From Rubinisphaera italica (GTDB taxonomy: Bacteria; Planctomycetota; Planctomycetia; Planctomycetales; Planctomycetaceae): DNA of 64,000 nt. The position numbers and the translations under genes are program-made. Positions 62,580 to 64,000 of the stretch are shown in pieces. The DNA is taken from positions 124,001 to 188,000 of the forward strand of contig NZ_SJPG01000001.1 of NCBI RefSeq assembly GCF_007859715.1, read 5' to 3'. Positions within the stretch are counted from its first letter, which is position 1. Every line of letters starts with the position of its first letter. Below the pieces are notes generated by a model. That model made no database searches. It worked only from the letters and a program-made list of their open reading frames with translations, and had not been told where the DNA came from.

Positions 62580-64000
62580 TTAATCTGTCACGGGAGGAAC
62601 ATCGCCTCGACGAATGAAACTTTCGGTGTCCGGATCCCAGACAACGGAATTCATATCATAAGGGTTTCCTACCGTCGGAGTTTTTTCAAAGTTCGCCAGA
62701 GGTGGTGGAGAACCGCACTGCCATTCGAGAGTCGCTGCTCCCCATGGGTTAGCTGGAGCTTTCTTCCCTTTGAACAGAGAGACGATCAAAACAATTGCTG
62801 CCAGCAATAATCCAAATCCGAGCAGGAAGGCTCCGATTGTGGAGAGCACGTGATAAACTTGAAACTCAGGGAGGTAGTTATAATAGCGTCGAGGCATCCC
62901 GCGAGAACCCATCACGAATTGCGGGAAGAACGTTAGGTTGAAGGCAACGAAAACGATCAGACTGGAAATCTGGCCCCAAAATTCGTTGTACATGCGACCC
63001 GTCATTTTCGGCCACCAGTAGAACAATCCACCGATGAATGCTACTAATGTTCCACCCATCATCACATAGTGGAAGTGAGCCACCACGAAATAAGTATCGT
63101 GCAAGTGGATGTCGGTTGCCAAGGCTCCCAGGAACAGACCTGTTAATCCACCAATTGTAAACAGAAACAGGAAGGAGAGTGCATAGCACATGGGAGTCGC
63201 CAGAACGATCGAACCCTTGTACATCGTGGCCAGCCAGTTGAACACTTTAATCGCAGAAGGAATCGAAACGCTGAACGTCAACACGGAGAAGATGATCGTC
63301 ACCATCTCCGATTGCCCACTCGTAAACATATGGTGTCCCCAGACGAGGAAACCAAGCAGAGCGATCGCCATACTACTGAAAGCGATGAACCGATATCCAA
63401 AAATTGGCTTGCGACTGAATGTTGAAATCAGTTCGCTGATGATCCCCATCGCAGGCAGAATCATGATGTAAACAGCCGGGTGAGAATAGAACCAGAAAAA
63501 GTGCTGATAAAGCACCGGGTCGCCACCCAGTTTCGGATCGAAAATCCCCAAACCAAACATCCGCTCGGCTGCCAGCAGTAGCAAAGTAATACCGAGCACG
63601 GGAGTTGCCAGCACTTGAATGATGGCGGTTGCATACAGTGACCACAGGAACAACGGCATTCGGAACCAGGTCATTCCCGGTGGTCGCATTGTGTGAATAG
63701 TGACAATGAAATTCAAACCTGTGAAGATCGAACTGAATCCAAGAATGAATGCTCCGAATGTAGCCAGAACGACATTCGTCTGGGATGTATTTGTTGAATA
63801 GGGAGTGTAGAACGTCCAACCAGTGTCCAGGCCCGTCGTTAACAGTGCGCAGATAAAGAAGATGGCCCCGATGACCCACAGATAAAAACTGCAAAGGTTC
63901 ATCCTAGGGAAGGCAACATCTTTCGCACCGAGCATAACCGGAAGAATGAAGTTCCCTAATGCAGCAGGGATACTTGGGATGATGAACAGAAACACCATGA
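62580..64000 (-). CDS. ctaD: Cytochrome c oxidase subunit I, 3' part (cut by window edge)
   Basis: 473 codons are visible; the start lies beyond base 64000 and roughly the first 80-120 residues are missing. Heme-copper oxidase core motifs: [40 protein letters not shown] (CuB His and cross-linked Tyr region), [10 protein letters not shown] (CuB His pair), and [16 protein letters not shown] (heme a3 and heme a His ligands). This is an A-type terminal oxidase that reduces O2 and pumps protons. The C-terminal ~55 residues contain [19 protein letters not shown], usual for subunit I. It heads the minus-strand cluster I-III-IV-III-like. Confidence 0.95.
   Translation of the reverse strand, partial: MVFLFIIPSIPAALGNFILPVMLGAKDVAFPRMNLCSFYLWVIGAIFFICALLTTGLDTGWTFYTPYSTNTSQTNVVLATFGAFILGFSSIFTGLNFIVTIHTMRPPGMTWFRMPLFLWSLYATAIIQVLATPVLGITLLLLAAERMFGLGIFDPKLGGDPVLYQHFFWFYSHPAVYIMILPAMGIISELISTFSRKPIFGYRFIAFSSMAIALLGFLVWGHHMFTSGQSEMVTIIFSVLTFSVSIPSAIKVFNWLATMYKGSIVLATPMCYALSFLFLFTIGGLTGLFLGALATDIHLHDTYFVVAHFHYVMMGGTLVAFIGGLFYWWPKMTGRMYNEFWGQISSLIVFVAFNLTFFPQFVMGSRGMPRRYYNYLPEFQVYHVLSTIGAFLLGFGLLLAAIVLIVSLFKGKKAPANPWGAATLEWQCGSPPPLANFEKTPTVGNPYDMNSVVWDPDTESFIRRGDVPPVTD

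Overview
The window reads as chromosomal DNA of a planctomycete (Planctomycetota, probably Planctomycetaceae, near Gimesia/Rubinisphaera; the genus is a guess). The grounds are DUF1559 pilin-like proteins with small carboxypeptidase-regulatory-like lipoproteins, a sulfatase, a PQQ-propeller protein, VWA proteins with Gly-rich tails, PDZ proteins with an ANYGGPL motif, an LL-diaminopimelate aminotransferase, moderate GC, long intergenic spacers and mostly weak Shine-Dalgarno sites.

Layout. 1-9.7 kb: rplJ (3' part), rplL, terminator, rpoB, rpoC. 9.7-20 kb: dapL, two proteins of unknown role, a ROK sugar kinase, an orphan secretin lipoprotein, a zinc-ribbon protein, two tatA-type genes, a FliN-like SpoA protein and queC. 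20-26 kb: an intergenic repeat cluster, a PQQ-propeller protein, an AT-rich orphan membrane protein, lysA, a small orphan gene flanked by a 51-bp direct repeat of the lysA 3' end, and a DUF2306 membrane protein. 26-31 kb: a degenerate DUF1559 protein and a surface-type pair (VWA/N0-like plus TPR/DUF2135-like) separated by an intrinsic terminator. 31.8-36.4 kb: an Lhr-family helicase. 36.8-41.5 kb: two DUF1559/lipoprotein pairs, the first DUF1559 broken by an in-frame TAG, then a sulfatase. 41.5-44.1 kb: MoxR ATPase, an acidic-tailed membrane protein, surE. 44.1-45.9 kb: a 1.7-kb spacer holding a terminator but no recognised gene. 45.9-52.9 kb: RNase E/G, rplU, miaA, a thioredoxin-like protein, murJ, a conserved hypothetical and a small lipoprotein. 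53.3-55.0 kb: an IS1380-family element whose right end cuts into a sodium:solute symporter. 56.5-60.1 kb: uppP, a catalytically dead HtrA/PDZ protein, a RimB-like aspartic protease. 60.1-64.0 kb: cytochrome c oxidase genes (III-like, IV, III, I) on the minus strand, running off the window.

Functional links. rplJL-rpoBC is the usual transcription/translation cluster. DapL and LysA are two enzymes of the aminotransferase DAP-lysine route, but they are 14 kb apart. MurJ and UppP both serve the lipid II/undecaprenyl cycle. The most unusual items are the lysA-end duplication around an orphan gene, the double pseudo-enzyme at 57.4 kb, the split VWA/DUF2135 pair, the TAG-interrupted DUF1559 gene, the IS-truncated symporter with no 5' remnant, a perfect 29-bp inverted repeat belonging to a dispersed family, and the terminator-bearing spacer upstream of the RNase E/G gene. 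I saw no rRNA, tRNA or CRISPR array.
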